From Carboxylicivirga linearis (lineage in GTDB: Bacteria > Bacteroidota > Bacteroidia > Bacteroidales > Marinilabiliaceae): a DNA stretch of 64,000 bases. The stretch's first letter is position 1, and every line of letters begins with the position of its first letter. This document shows positions 37,507-45,873 of this stretch, one piece after another. The position numbers and the translations under genes were made by a program. The DNA lies in assembly GCF_018271995.1 (NCBI RefSeq), contig NZ_JAGUCO010000013.1, forward strand, positions 1 through 64,000. The letters are read 5' to 3'. The notes beneath the pieces are model-generated. The model saw only the letters and a program-made list of their open reading frames with translations. It searched no databases and was not told where the DNA came from.

Positions 37507-38326
37507 TGTTCACCTCAGGATCTTTTCGGTCTATTCTGTTGATGTATTTGTTTTTAGGATAGCCCATTAAGATAGCGCCATATATGGTGTGATCTTCAGG
37601 TATATTAATTATCTGCTTTAACTTTTTATTTCTTTTGGCTGCATTTATAATATATCCATTAGCACAGGTTGCTAAATCTAATGTTTGAGCGTATAACATT
37701 GCCATTCCAAGCCATATGTTAGCATCGCATTCAGGCATATTTGTTGGCGATTTTTTGGCATGTATCATTACAAGGGCAGGAGCATTATAGCAAATCATAT
37801 TCTCATCCATGGCTGCTTTACGAAGAAACTTTGATTTGGAGGTTTTCATTTCTTTATAAGTTGATTTGCCTAAGAATGAATTAATAAGATGTTTGGTTAA
37901 GGGATTAATAATTTGAAAGGTTTTGGTTAAGGTTTGAATGGTAATGTCATTCACGGCTTTAAGAGCCTTTTTATCTTTAACAATAGTGAATGATAGTGGC
38001 TGTGTATTACTGGCCGTTGGACTGAAACGCATTCGGTGAATAAATTCCTCGAGAAGTTCGGTTTTAACATCTTCATCCTTAAATATCCTTACACTTCTTC
38101 TTTGTTGAAGTAAAAGCTCGAAATCGAATGGCTGAACTCCATTTTGAAAATAGGGTCCGATTATTTCCACATCCGTTTCTTCGTTTCTAACCTCGCAAAC
38201 AGATAGGCATTGGTAGCACTTGATGCAATAATCTCCTTCTGTGTTATTATCAATATCAAGAGTTTGTGTAGGGCATACTTTTTCGCACTTTTTGCAGGAA
38301 GTACAATTTTCGGGAATGATGTTCAT
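37499..38326 (-). CDS. Ferredoxin-nitroreductase fusion protein
   Basis: 275 residues. The N-terminal 50 residues hold two 4Fe-4S motifs, CTSCKKCEKVCP and CIKCYQCLSVCE. The rest is a nitroreductase-family FMN domain (LLLQQRRSVRIFKDEDV, RFSPTASNTQP, ANIWLGMAMLYAQTL, YGAILMGYPK). Such proteins transfer electrons from the clusters to FMN and on to an acceptor that cannot be named here. The minus strand has an exact TATTTTTG -7 element 22 nt upstream of the start (38348-38355). Confidence 0.92.
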   Translation of the reverse strand: MNIIPENCTSCKKCEKVCPTQTLDIDNNTEGDYCIKCYQCLSVCEVRNEETDVEIIGPYFQNGVQPFDFELLLQQRRSVRIFKDEDVKTELLEEFIHRMRFSPTASNTQPLSFTIVKDKKALKAVNDITIQTLTKTFQIINPLTKHLINSFLGKSTYKEMKTSKSKFLRKAAMDENMICYNAPALVMIHAKKSPTNMPECDANIWLGMAMLYAQTLDLATCANGYIINAAKRNKKLKQIINIPEDHTIYGAILMGYPKNKYINRIDRKDPEVNII

Positions 38327-38347
38327 TGTGTTTTTATTAATTCATCA

Positions 38348-38355
38348 CAAAAATA
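38348..38355 (-). promoter_or_regulatory. -7 element TATTTTTG for the ferredoxin-nitroreductase gene
   Basis: An exact TAnnTTTG match on the minus strand, 22 nt from the ATG at 38326. No clear -33 element is seen. Confidence 0.4.
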
Positions 38356-38419
38356 GTGGAGTTGATTAAAAAATACTAACTAACTTTTTAATAGAATGAA
38401 ATTGTTGTGGCCAAATTTT

Positions 38420-38427
38420 TATTTTTG
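38420..38427 (+). promoter_or_regulatory. -7 element TATTTTTG for plsC
   Basis: An exact TAnnTTTG match 57 nt upstream of the ATG at 38485, with TTG triplets 13-16 nt upstream of it that could serve as the -33 element. Confidence 0.45.
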
Positions 38428-38484
38428 TTCATCGTTTTAAGTTAAATGTTGTTCCGATAATTTGAATCTTATCCTGTTAAACAA

Positions 38485-39219
38485 ATGAAAAAAATTGGCT
38501 ATTGGCTTTATCAACCTTATAAGTTTTTAGTTTTTATACCTTTATTTCTTGTTTTTAGTATTGTCTTTTCGTTGTTTGCAGCAGGATTCTCTATTATAGT
38601 AAATCCCAAAGTGGGGAGTTTTTGGGGGGCCACATGGGCTCGCTTTACTGGCTGTATTACCCCAATGTTCGTAAAAGTTAAAGGGCGGGAGAATATTAAT
38701 AAGAAACAATCTTATGTGATTGTAGCCAATCATCAAAGCGGGTACGATATTTTTACTTTATATGGTTGGATAGGTATTGATTTCAGATGGATTATGAAGA
38801 AGGAGCTGAGGAAAGCACCTGCAATAGGATACGCAAGTTATAAAGTAGGACATATATTTCTTGACCGTTCATCACCCAGAGCAGCTATTGAGTCAATTAA
38901 TGAAGCCAAGCAAAAGTTAATTAATGGTACTTCAGTAGTAATTTTTCCCGAAGGAACACGCAGTGGATCTAATACAATGGGAAGTTTTAAAAAGGGAGCT
39001 TTTAAAATAGCATTTGAGCTTGAGCTACCTATTTTACCTGTTACTCTCGTTAATACGCATAAAATCTACCGTAAAGGATTTCAACTTTTACCGGGTACTG
39101 TAGAAATGCATATACATCAGCCTATTAATACAGTTGAGTATATGAATAAGCAAGATGAACTTCGTGAAAAAACAAGAAATATTATAGCTTCATCGTTACC
39201 TCTGGAAGAAAACAGCTAA
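38485..39219 (+). CDS. plsC: 1-acyl-sn-glycerol-3-phosphate acyltransferase
   Basis: 244 residues. An N-terminal membrane segment (about 12-38) precedes the acyltransferase motifs: VANHQSGYDIF (the HX4D catalytic motif), IFLDRSSPRAAIESI and VIFPEGTRSG, then LPILPVTLVNTHKI. It acylates lysophosphatidic acid to phosphatidic acid at the inner membrane in phospholipid synthesis. It is a single-gene unit with its own promoter element and is divergent from the nitroreductase gene. Confidence 0.93.
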   Translation: MKKIGYWLYQPYKFLVFIPLFLVFSIVFSLFAAGFSIIVNPKVGSFWGATWARFTGCITPMFVKVKGRENINKKQSYVIVANHQSGYDIFTLYGWIGIDFRWIMKKELRKAPAIGYASYKVGHIFLDRSSPRAAIESINEAKQKLINGTSVVIFPEGTRSGSNTMGSFKKGAFKIAFELELPILPVTLVNTHKIYRKGFQLLPGTVEMHIHQPINTVEYMNKQDELREKTRNIIASSLPLEENS

Positions 39220-39279
39220 CAGTTGTGTATTAGTGCTATGGTTTAAGAGTATAAGTTTATACAAGTGCTATTCTTTTAT

Positions 39280-39287
39280 TAACTTTG
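39280..39287 (+). promoter_or_regulatory. -7 element TAACTTTG for the PorE-like gene
   Basis: An exact TAnnTTTG match 59 nt upstream of the ATG at 39347. The -33 region has no clear TTG. Confidence 0.45.
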
Positions 39288-39346
39288 ATTAGATGTAACA
39301 GATTTTAAACTGCAGATTGTTGTAGTTACATTTTAAGTTTCGTTGA

Positions 39347-41326
39347 ATGAAAAAGAGTATACTTTACCTGATACTGAGTTTTGTATTTATTTCCTTTACA
39401 CAAGCTCAATCAGGTAAAAAAGGTAAGTGGAGTTCACATACAAAATCAAAAAAGGCAGTGACTTTATATACTTTGGCTGAGGATGTATATGCAAAAGATG
39501 ATTTGGAAGCCGCTATTGGCTTTTTAGACAAAGCCATTGCAAAAGATGATAATTTTATAGAAGCCTATCTTTTAAAAGCAGATATCTATTTTCGAACCTC
39601 GCGTCATGAAAACGAAATTGAGTGCATTAAGAAAGCACTGGAGGTTGACAGTATGTATTTTGTTCCCTCATATTACAATATGGGCGTTGCACATTTTAAT
39701 ATTGGGGAGTACAACGCTGTTAAAGGATGGATGAACCGATATATTGAAAAAGTTAAAAGTGAAAAGTCGAAAGATAAGGCCCAGGTTTATATCAAAAAGG
39801 CAGAATTCGCAGCCAAGGCGGTGTCAGATCCGGTTGAGATAACTCCGGTTAGCATGGGTGAAAGGGTGAATAGTATATATGATGAGTATTGGCCCAGTAT
39901 TAGTGCCGATGGTCAGAAGTTGGTATATACCGTTTTAGTGCCCAGAGATACCTTAGCCTTTAAGAATAGAGATTTGCAGAAGAATTCCCTGAACTTTAGA
40001 GAAGACTTCTATACTTCGGAATATGTTGATAGTGTATGGACTATTCGTGATGCTGTTTCATCGATCAATACCGATGGTAATGAAGGAGCTCAAACACTCA
40101 GTGCCGATGGGAATTGGATGTTCTTTGCCGCTTGTAGTCGTAAGGATAGTAAAGGAAGCTGTGACCTGTATTTTTCAAAAAGAACGAAGGATGGATGGTC
40201 TACTCCGGTTAATTTGGGTTCACCCGTGAATACACCTTATTGGGAGTCACAGCCAAGTTTTTCTGCCGATGGACAAACCTTGTATTTTGTAAGTAGTAAA
40301 CCAGGTGGTATAGGTAAAAAAGATATCTGGAAAGCATCACTTATGGGATTTAAAAAGGATGGTACTCCCTATTTTGGAGATGTACAGAATTTGGGTGACA
40401 AGGTAAATACTACAGCCGACGAAAGTTCGCCTTTTATTCATCATGATAATAACACTTTGTATTTTTCATCAGAAGGATGGCCGGGCATGGGTAAGATGGA
40501 TCTGTTCCTAACTCGTCAGGATGAAGATGGCGAATGGTCTGATCCGGTTAATTTAGGGTATCCTTTAAATACAGAAGGAGATGAGACTGGGTTAGTGATC
40601 AATGCCAAAGGTGATGTTGGATACTTTTCATCAGATGGTGTTATGGATGGATATCAAAGTAAAGATTTATATCAGTTTGTAATGCCAAAGCGTATACGTC
40701 CCATTCCTTCGGCATACGTAAAGGGAAGGGTGTTTGATAAGGAGTCGAAGGAACAATTAAAGGCATTGTTGAAAGTTACCGATTTATCGAAAGGGAAAGT
40801 AGCTGTTCTGTCAGAATCAACAGACTATTCCGGAGAATTTCTTTTTTGCCTGCCATTGGGCAAAGAATATGGATTAAATGTTGAGAAAGAAGGGTATTTG
40901 TTTTATTCGAGTTATTTTGATGTTAACAATATTAGTACAGTTGACAATCCTCAAAAACTTGATATTTATTTGAGTCGTATAAAATCTGGTGAAAAAATAG
41001 TTTTACGAAATGTCTTTTTCGAAACCGATTCTTATGTGTTAAAAGAAGAGTCACATACCGAATTGGATAATGTGGTTCGATTACTTAAACTGAATGACAA
41101 CGTTAATGCAGAGATTGGTGGACATACCGATAATGTAGGAACATTGAGTTACAACAATGATTTAGCCCAAAAAAGAGCAAAGCAGGTGTACAATTATTTA
41201 ATTAACAATGGAATTGATCCTGCTCGACTGAGCTATAAAGGTTATGGCTATTCTCAGCCTATTGATACTAATGATACAGAAGAGGGAAGGGCTAATAATC
41301 GTAGAACAGAGGTAAAGGTGTTATAA
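39347..41326 (+). CDS. PorE-like TPR / PD40 / regulatory domain / OmpA protein
   Basis: 659 residues. Signal peptide MKKSILYLILSFVFISFTQA. Domains in order: TPR (about 38-130), a PD40/WD40-like propeller (about 165-440; repeats such as WPSISADGQKLVY, QPSFSADGQTLYFVSSKPGG), a carboxypeptidase-regulatory-like domain (about 460-545), and an OmpA C-terminal peptidoglycan-binding domain (EIGGHTDNVGTLSYNNDLAQKRA, SYKGYGYSQP, NNRRTEV). This order and length match PorE of the type IX secretion system, which ties the machinery to peptidoglycan. Other OmpA proteins of Bacteroidota share the order, so the T9SS assignment is likely but not certain. No lipobox Cys is present. Confidence 0.82.
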   Translation: MKKSILYLILSFVFISFTQAQSGKKGKWSSHTKSKKAVTLYTLAEDVYAKDDLEAAIGFLDKAIAKDDNFIEAYLLKADIYFRTSRHENEIECIKKALEVDSMYFVPSYYNMGVAHFNIGEYNAVKGWMNRYIEKVKSEKSKDKAQVYIKKAEFAAKAVSDPVEITPVSMGERVNSIYDEYWPSISADGQKLVYTVLVPRDTLAFKNRDLQKNSLNFREDFYTSEYVDSVWTIRDAVSSINTDGNEGAQTLSADGNWMFFAACSRKDSKGSCDLYFSKRTKDGWSTPVNLGSPVNTPYWESQPSFSADGQTLYFVSSKPGGIGKKDIWKASLMGFKKDGTPYFGDVQNLGDKVNTTADESSPFIHHDNNTLYFSSEGWPGMGKMDLFLTRQDEDGEWSDPVNLGYPLNTEGDETGLVINAKGDVGYFSSDGVMDGYQSKDLYQFVMPKRIRPIPSAYVKGRVFDKESKEQLKALLKVTDLSKGKVAVLSESTDYSGEFLFCLPLGKEYGLNVEKEGYLFYSSYFDVNNISTVDNPQKLDIYLSRIKSGEKIVLRNVFFETDSYVLKEESHTELDNVVRLLKLNDNVNAEIGGHTDNVGTLSYNNDLAQKRAKQVYNYLINNGIDPARLSYKGYGYSQPIDTNDTEEGRANNRRTEVKVL

Positions 41327-41329
41327 TAA

Positions 41330-41353
41330 AAAAGCTGCCCTAAGGCAGCTTTT
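41330..41353. terminator. Bidirectional terminator
   Basis: A perfect 10-bp inverted repeat, AAAAGCTGCC (41330-41339) and GGCAGCTTTT (41344-41353), with a 4-nt CTAA loop. It lies between convergent genes and carries a T-run on either strand. Confidence 0.9.
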
Positions 41354-41756
41354 ATTTATTTAAATATTTAGATAGCGTATCCATTAATATCTGGAGTCGA
41401 ATGGGTTTGGCCAGGTAATCATCGCAGCCGGCTTCCAAACATTTTTCTCGCTCTCCTGACATAACATGTGCTGTTTGGGCAATTACCGGTATTTCAGAAT
41501 TAATTAATTTAATCTCACGGGTAGCCGTATAGCCATCCATAATAGGTAATTGAAGATCCATTAATACTAAATCTATCTTATTCTCCTGAAATAGGGTAAT
41601 GGCTTCTTTACCATCTTTGGCCCATAAAATTTTTGCATTGGTTTTACGAAGAGCAGCATCGAAAAAGATTTTGTTTGTATCAACATCTTCAACAACTAAA
41701 ATAACTTTGTCTCCCCAGTCTTGAACCAACGAATTGTTTAATGCATCCGTACTCAT
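41352..41756 (-). CDS. Stand-alone response-regulator receiver protein
   Basis: 134 residues, a single CheY-like receiver domain. The acidic pair E23/D24 (VVEDVDTN), the phospho-acceptor D67 (LVLMDLQLPIMDG), T95 (AQTAH) and K117 (DYLAKPIR) are all present. There is no output domain. It probably receives phosphate from a hybrid kinase encoded elsewhere. Its stop lies at the edge of the shared terminator hairpin. Confidence 0.92.
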   Translation of the reverse strand: MSTDALNNSLVQDWGDKVILVVEDVDTNKIFFDAALRKTNAKILWAKDGKEAITLFQENKIDLVLMDLQLPIMDGYTATREIKLINSEIPVIAQTAHVMSGEREKCLEAGCDDYLAKPIRLQILMDTLSKYLNK

Positions 41757-42096
41757 AATGATTTCGGAATTTTTGAGTTTAGAATTCTAAATTATGGTTT
41801 GTTTGTTTATTTTCCAAACATGTTTCTTAAAAAGAATCAGGGAGTAAATCTAGTAATTAATTTTCAAATACGGGTTATTCAAAGCATAGTAAAAATATTT
41901 CTTGGTTTGCACCATGGCATAGTGTATGACAAAAAAAAGTATGATAAAATGTATAAATGGATTATGTTTTGGTTATAGCTATTTCATTTAATTCAAATAG
42001 TAGGTTTTATAAAATAAATTCTAACATAATTAAGAATAATCCATTGCCATTATTAATTGCATTTCTTAAATTACATAAGATTTAAATGAAAGCACT
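41757..42096. other. Divergent intergenic region, 340 bp
   Basis: AT-rich region between the receiver gene (minus) and the small outer-membrane protein gene (plus). I see no gene, RNA or exact -7 element in it. Confidence 0.4.
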
Positions 42097-42528
42097 ATGA
42101 AAAAAATTGTAATCTTAGCTTTGCTCGTATTTGGAGCAATTAGTATTTCTAATGCACAGGAAGTAGGTATACGTTTTGGTGATGTTACCGGGGGTAATGT
42201 TGCTATTGACGGAGTATTTTCGTTAGGTGAATTTACACGTGTTCATGCCGATGTTTCATTTGGTGATGGTTTAGGTATTGATGCCCTATGGGATTTCTTG
42301 TATCGACCTTTGGGCGGAGAAGCATTTAATTGGTATGTAGGTGCCGGACCTTACACGTTTATTGGAAGTGATTTTAAATTAGGTGCAGTTGGTGAAGTGG
42401 GACTAGAATATCACTTTAATGGTGCACCTCTGGCGATAGGAGCAGATTGGCGACCTTACCTGGAAATAATTGACAATACTAATTTTGGAGCCAATTCCTT
42501 TGGACTCAATGTCAGATTTTGCTTCTAA
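42097..42528 (+). CDS. Small outer-membrane beta-barrel-like protein
   Basis: 143 residues. Signal peptide MKKIVILALLVFGAISISNA, cut before QE. The mature part has alternating hydrophobic strands rich in Gly and aromatics (VGIRFGDVTGGNVAIDGVFS, FNWYVGAGPYTFIGSDFKLG) and ends in the aromatic residue pattern NVRFCF, typical of outer-membrane barrels. The function is unknown. It is a single-gene unit with a strong terminator. Confidence 0.75.
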   Translation: MKKIVILALLVFGAISISNAQEVGIRFGDVTGGNVAIDGVFSLGEFTRVHADVSFGDGLGIDALWDFLYRPLGGEAFNWYVGAGPYTFIGSDFKLGAVGEVGLEYHFNGAPLAIGADWRPYLEIIDNTNFGANSFGLNVRFCF

Positions 42529-42548
42529 TACACTATAAACGATATATT

Positions 42549-42580
42549 AAAAACGGGTAACTTTAGTTACCCGTTTTTAA
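42549..42580. terminator. Bidirectional terminator
   Basis: A perfect 13-bp inverted repeat, AAAAACGGGTAAC (42549-42561) and GTTACCCGTTTTT (42566-42578), with a TTTA loop. It is shared by the convergent small barrel gene and the diflavin reductase gene. Confidence 0.93.
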
Positions 42581-44232
42581 TATAAATCTTCGTGAAGAAT
42601 TCCATTTTCTTGCATACGTACAATTTCTTGATTGGATGCCTGTTTAGAAATACCTTTCTGATTCATAATAATGTTCGATAGAGCATCGCGAACATCGTGT
42701 CCCATATGTGTATGTCCGCATAAATAAATATGAGCTCCATTCATTATCCATTCATAAATTTCAGCTTGTTTTTCCATTACTATATTCTGAACATACCTTT
42801 TTTCTTCTTGATCTCTGGAAAAACTAGTGTCAAGATGATATAGGTATCCATCATCTTTGAATTGTTTCAATTCTTCTTCATAAATAAAGTCTTCATTTTG
42901 TTTTTTGTCTCCCCAAATTAGCCAGGTTCGATCCTTAATGTTTTCAACCATTCTATCCTGAAGAAATCCTCTGTAAGGAGCAATTCCGGTTCCCACACCA
43001 ATTAGGATAACAGGGGTATCTTTGTTTTCTGGTAAATGGAATGTGGGACTTGGGATAAAACGAAAATTAATATTGGTGCCTACTTTTAAATATTCGTTTA
43101 AGTATGTTGAAGCAGCTCCTTCGTACTGTCTTTCGCGGGCAGCAAATCGAATAGTTTTAATGGTTAAATGTATTTCATCAGGAAAAGCTTTATAGCCGGA
43201 TGCAATGGAGTAATATCTTGAATTCAGTGGAGCAAGAGTCTTAACAAACGATTCTCCATCAATGCTGGATGGATAATCTGTAATTAAATCAAGTACATCC
43301 TTATCGGCAATGTATTTATTTAATTCATCCTGATTGTTAATTAGCTCTAATAGATTGGGCTGTGATGTGGTTGTTTGATAATTTCGAACAACTTTTCTTG
43401 TTAGTTTGGTAAGTTCGTAATGATATTTTAGCAGGTCGAAAAGTGCTTTGCCACCACCATTAATGGGTTGTAGTGCATCAGCTTTTAGTACATTCAAAAC
43501 TTCTGTTACTAACTTATCTGGGTTTTCCGGGATAACCTCAATGCAATCACCACTTTCGTATTTAATATTACTATCCGAATTATCTAAAACAATATGATAC
43601 GTTGCAGTTGAATTCTCACCCTTAGTAATAATCTCTCGTTTGGTGAGTGTTGCCTCATCCAAATCAGGTAACTCGAGCTTAATGGTGGGTGTTTGATTTT
43701 GCGATTTTTCTTTTGAACCTTCACTTAAAAATAAAAATACTTTTTCTATCCAGTTCAGTGCGTCATCCTTAAAATCCACATCACAATCAATGCGAGGAAT
43801 GACAGATTGAGCTCCTAATGAATTTAACTTAGTTTCTATCAATTTACCGGCACCACAAAAATATTCATAGCTGGAATCACCCAAAGCTAAAATCGAATAG
43901 TTAAGGTGTGGTATCTGAGGAAAGTCCTTATGATTTAAATAGCCATAGAATTTGCGGCTATTGGGTGGTAATTCACCTTCTCCATCTGTACTCATTACAA
44001 TCAACAATAAGTTCTCTGATAAAATACGATTGATATCGTATTTCGAGATGTTAAAACATTCAGAGTCTATGTTATAATCTTGAAGTGTTTTATGTAGTTG
44101 TTGTGCAACTATTTGAGCATTACCTGTTTTGGTTCCATATACAATGGTGGCCGATGGGCAATTATATTTCTTTTGAATATCGAGTTGTAATGGTTTGGGT
44201 TCTCTCTTAAATATTGATGTTAAAAATCCCAT
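42577..44232 (-). CDS. CysJ-like diflavin NADPH oxidoreductase
   Basis: 551 residues. An N-terminal flavodoxin (FMN) domain spans about 25-165 (IVYGTKTGNAQ, STDGEGELPPN, LALGDSSYEYFCGAGK). The FAD domain carries RYYSIAS (about 345). The NADPH domain has IGVGTGIAPYRGFLQDR and WGDKKQNEDFIYEEEL, and ends in GHTHMGHDVRDAL. This is the CysJ/cytochrome-P450-reductase plan; E. coli CysJ is about 600 residues. No sulfite reductase hemoprotein gene is adjacent, so the electron acceptor is open. The name CysJ is therefore not assigned. Confidence 0.88.
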   Translation of the reverse strand: MGFLTSIFKREPKPLQLDIQKKYNCPSATIVYGTKTGNAQIVAQQLHKTLQDYNIDSECFNISKYDINRILSENLLLIVMSTDGEGELPPNSRKFYGYLNHKDFPQIPHLNYSILALGDSSYEYFCGAGKLIETKLNSLGAQSVIPRIDCDVDFKDDALNWIEKVFLFLSEGSKEKSQNQTPTIKLELPDLDEATLTKREIITKGENSTATYHIVLDNSDSNIKYESGDCIEVIPENPDKLVTEVLNVLKADALQPINGGGKALFDLLKYHYELTKLTRKVVRNYQTTTSQPNLLELINNQDELNKYIADKDVLDLITDYPSSIDGESFVKTLAPLNSRYYSIASGYKAFPDEIHLTIKTIRFAARERQYEGAASTYLNEYLKVGTNINFRFIPSPTFHLPENKDTPVILIGVGTGIAPYRGFLQDRMVENIKDRTWLIWGDKKQNEDFIYEEELKQFKDDGYLYHLDTSFSRDQEEKRYVQNIVMEKQAEIYEWIMNGAHIYLCGHTHMGHDVRDALSNIIMNQKGISKQASNQEIVRMQENGILHEDLY

Positions 44233-44431
44233 TTTGTAAGGCTTCTTGTGTGTGCTTGTTTATTAAATAACTGCTTTAAAACGCAGATGTTTAAATTTAG
44301 TTTAAAAATATGTTTTAAATGCCTGAATAGCCGATGTATAAAAATACTTTTCAGGAATAAATATTGGCACTAAAATCTGATTTCTGGCAATAACCTTCGT
44401 TTTTATTACATTTTGCTTTCATCATATTTTC

Positions 44432-44439
44432 TATTTTTG
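44432..44439 (+). promoter_or_regulatory. -7 element TATTTTTG for the BNR protein gene
   Basis: An exact TAnnTTTG match 19 nt upstream of the ATG at 44459. A TTTTG (44411-44415) lies 16 nt upstream of it and may be the -33 element. Confidence 0.5.
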
Positions 44440-44458
44440 ATTAAAAATTAGTTGACAG

Positions 44459-45757
44459 ATGAGAAAATTTATAAGTTTCGCACTACTTGTTTTATGTATT
44501 AGTTCCTATTTATCAGCTCAGAATATGATCAATGTAGCTGATGCCTGGGCTAATAATTCAGTAAATGCAGTTGTGTTCAGGCAAAATTCATTGGTAACTA
44601 TGGCTGACACCCAGTTTATAGCGTTTTATAATCCAGAAGGTAAACTTACATTGGGTAAACGTCACATTAAATCAAAACAGTTTGAAGTCCAGGTTACTCA
44701 ATACACGGGCAATGTAAAAGATGCTCATAACTGTATAAGCATTATGGTTGATGGTGAAGGTTATTTACATGTTGCATGGGATCATCACGGTCATCCCTTA
44801 AGATATGCTAAGAGTACCCAACCTTATGGATTAGAGTTAGGGCCTAAAATATCAATGGCAGGTGTTAAGGAGGATAACGTAACCTATCCTCAATTCTTTA
44901 AAATGCCTGATGGAAACCTTGTGTTTATGTATCGCGATGGAATGTCGGGAAGAGGAAATCTGGTTCTTCAGAAATATGATATTCAAAGTAAAAGTTGGAG
45001 TGTATTGCACGATAACCTTATTGACGGGGAAGGACAAAGAAATGCTTATTGGCAAGCTTGCATCGACTCTAAAGGTACTATTCATGTATCGTGGGTTTGG
45101 CGCGAGACCTGGGATGTTTCATCGAACCATGATTTATGCTACGCTCGTTCCACAGATGGAGGAGAAACCTGGGAAAAGACCAGTGGAGAAAAATATAATT
45201 TACCAATTAATGCTTCAACAGCAGAGTATGCTTGCCGAATACCTCAAAAAAGCGAGTTGATCAATCAAACATCAATGGTGGCTGATGCTAAAGGACAGCC
45301 TTACATTGCTTCATACTGGAGAGAGCAGGGTTCAGATGTTCCGCAGTTTCATTTGGTAAGTTTTCAAAATGGTGAATGGATGCATAAAAACCTTGGATTT
45401 CGTTCGACACCATTCTCTTTAAGTGGAGGAGGAACCAAACGAATTCCTATTTCTCGTCCGCAGATAGTAGCAAAATCAAAAGGGAAGAAAACCAAAGCTT
45501 ATGTAATTTTCAGAGATGAAGAGCGAGATTCTAAGGTTTCGATGGCGAAAGTAACCTTAGGCAAGAAATCAAAAGTGGAGGTTTCTGATATTACAGATTT
45601 TGGGGTTGGATTATGGGAGCCATCGTTCGATACTGAATTGTGGAAAGAAAAAGGAAAGCTACACTTATTTGTGCAAAAAGTAGATCAGGTAGATGGCGAA
45701 GGAGTAGCTAAAGCTAAGCCTACTATGGTTAAAGTATTAGAGGTGAAGGGGCTTTAG
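44459..45757 (+). CDS. Secreted BNR-repeat propeller protein (possible lyase or glycosidase)
   Basis: 432 residues. Signal peptide MRKFISFALLVLCISSYLSA. It shows BNR/Asp-box features (YARSTDGGETWEK) and repeated propeller strands (DGEGYLHVAWDHHGHPLRYA, DSKGTIHVSWVWRETWDVSS, DAKGQPYIASYWREQGSD). His and Arg residues cluster in these blades (AHNC, DHHGH). It resembles the BNR_4 family, which includes PL24/PL25 ulvan lyases and GH145; I cannot assign which. No T9SS sorting domain is visible, so it may be periplasmic. It stands alone. Confidence 0.78.
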   Translation: MRKFISFALLVLCISSYLSAQNMINVADAWANNSVNAVVFRQNSLVTMADTQFIAFYNPEGKLTLGKRHIKSKQFEVQVTQYTGNVKDAHNCISIMVDGEGYLHVAWDHHGHPLRYAKSTQPYGLELGPKISMAGVKEDNVTYPQFFKMPDGNLVFMYRDGMSGRGNLVLQKYDIQSKSWSVLHDNLIDGEGQRNAYWQACIDSKGTIHVSWVWRETWDVSSNHDLCYARSTDGGETWEKTSGEKYNLPINASTAEYACRIPQKSELINQTSMVADAKGQPYIASYWREQGSDVPQFHLVSFQNGEWMHKNLGFRSTPFSLSGGGTKRIPISRPQIVAKSKGKKTKAYVIFRDEERDSKVSMAKVTLGKKSKVEVSDITDFGVGLWEPSFDTELWKEKGKLHLFVQKVDQVDGEGVAKAKPTMVKVLEVKGL

Positions 45758-45814
45758 TTTATTGGATATGAGTTTTTAGCTTATAGTTTTAATTTCGATT
45801 TTTTATCAATATAA

Positions 45815-45850
45815 AAAAGGCTGAATCAACGTTCTGATTCAGCCTTTTAA
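45815..45850. terminator. Bidirectional terminator
   Basis: A perfect 14-bp inverted repeat, AAAAGGCTGAATCA (45815-45828) and TGATTCAGCCTTTT (45835-45848), with a 6-nt loop. It separates the BNR gene from the convergent exporter operon. Confidence 0.93.
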
Positions 45851-45873
45851 GTAACTATCAAATTATTCAACCA

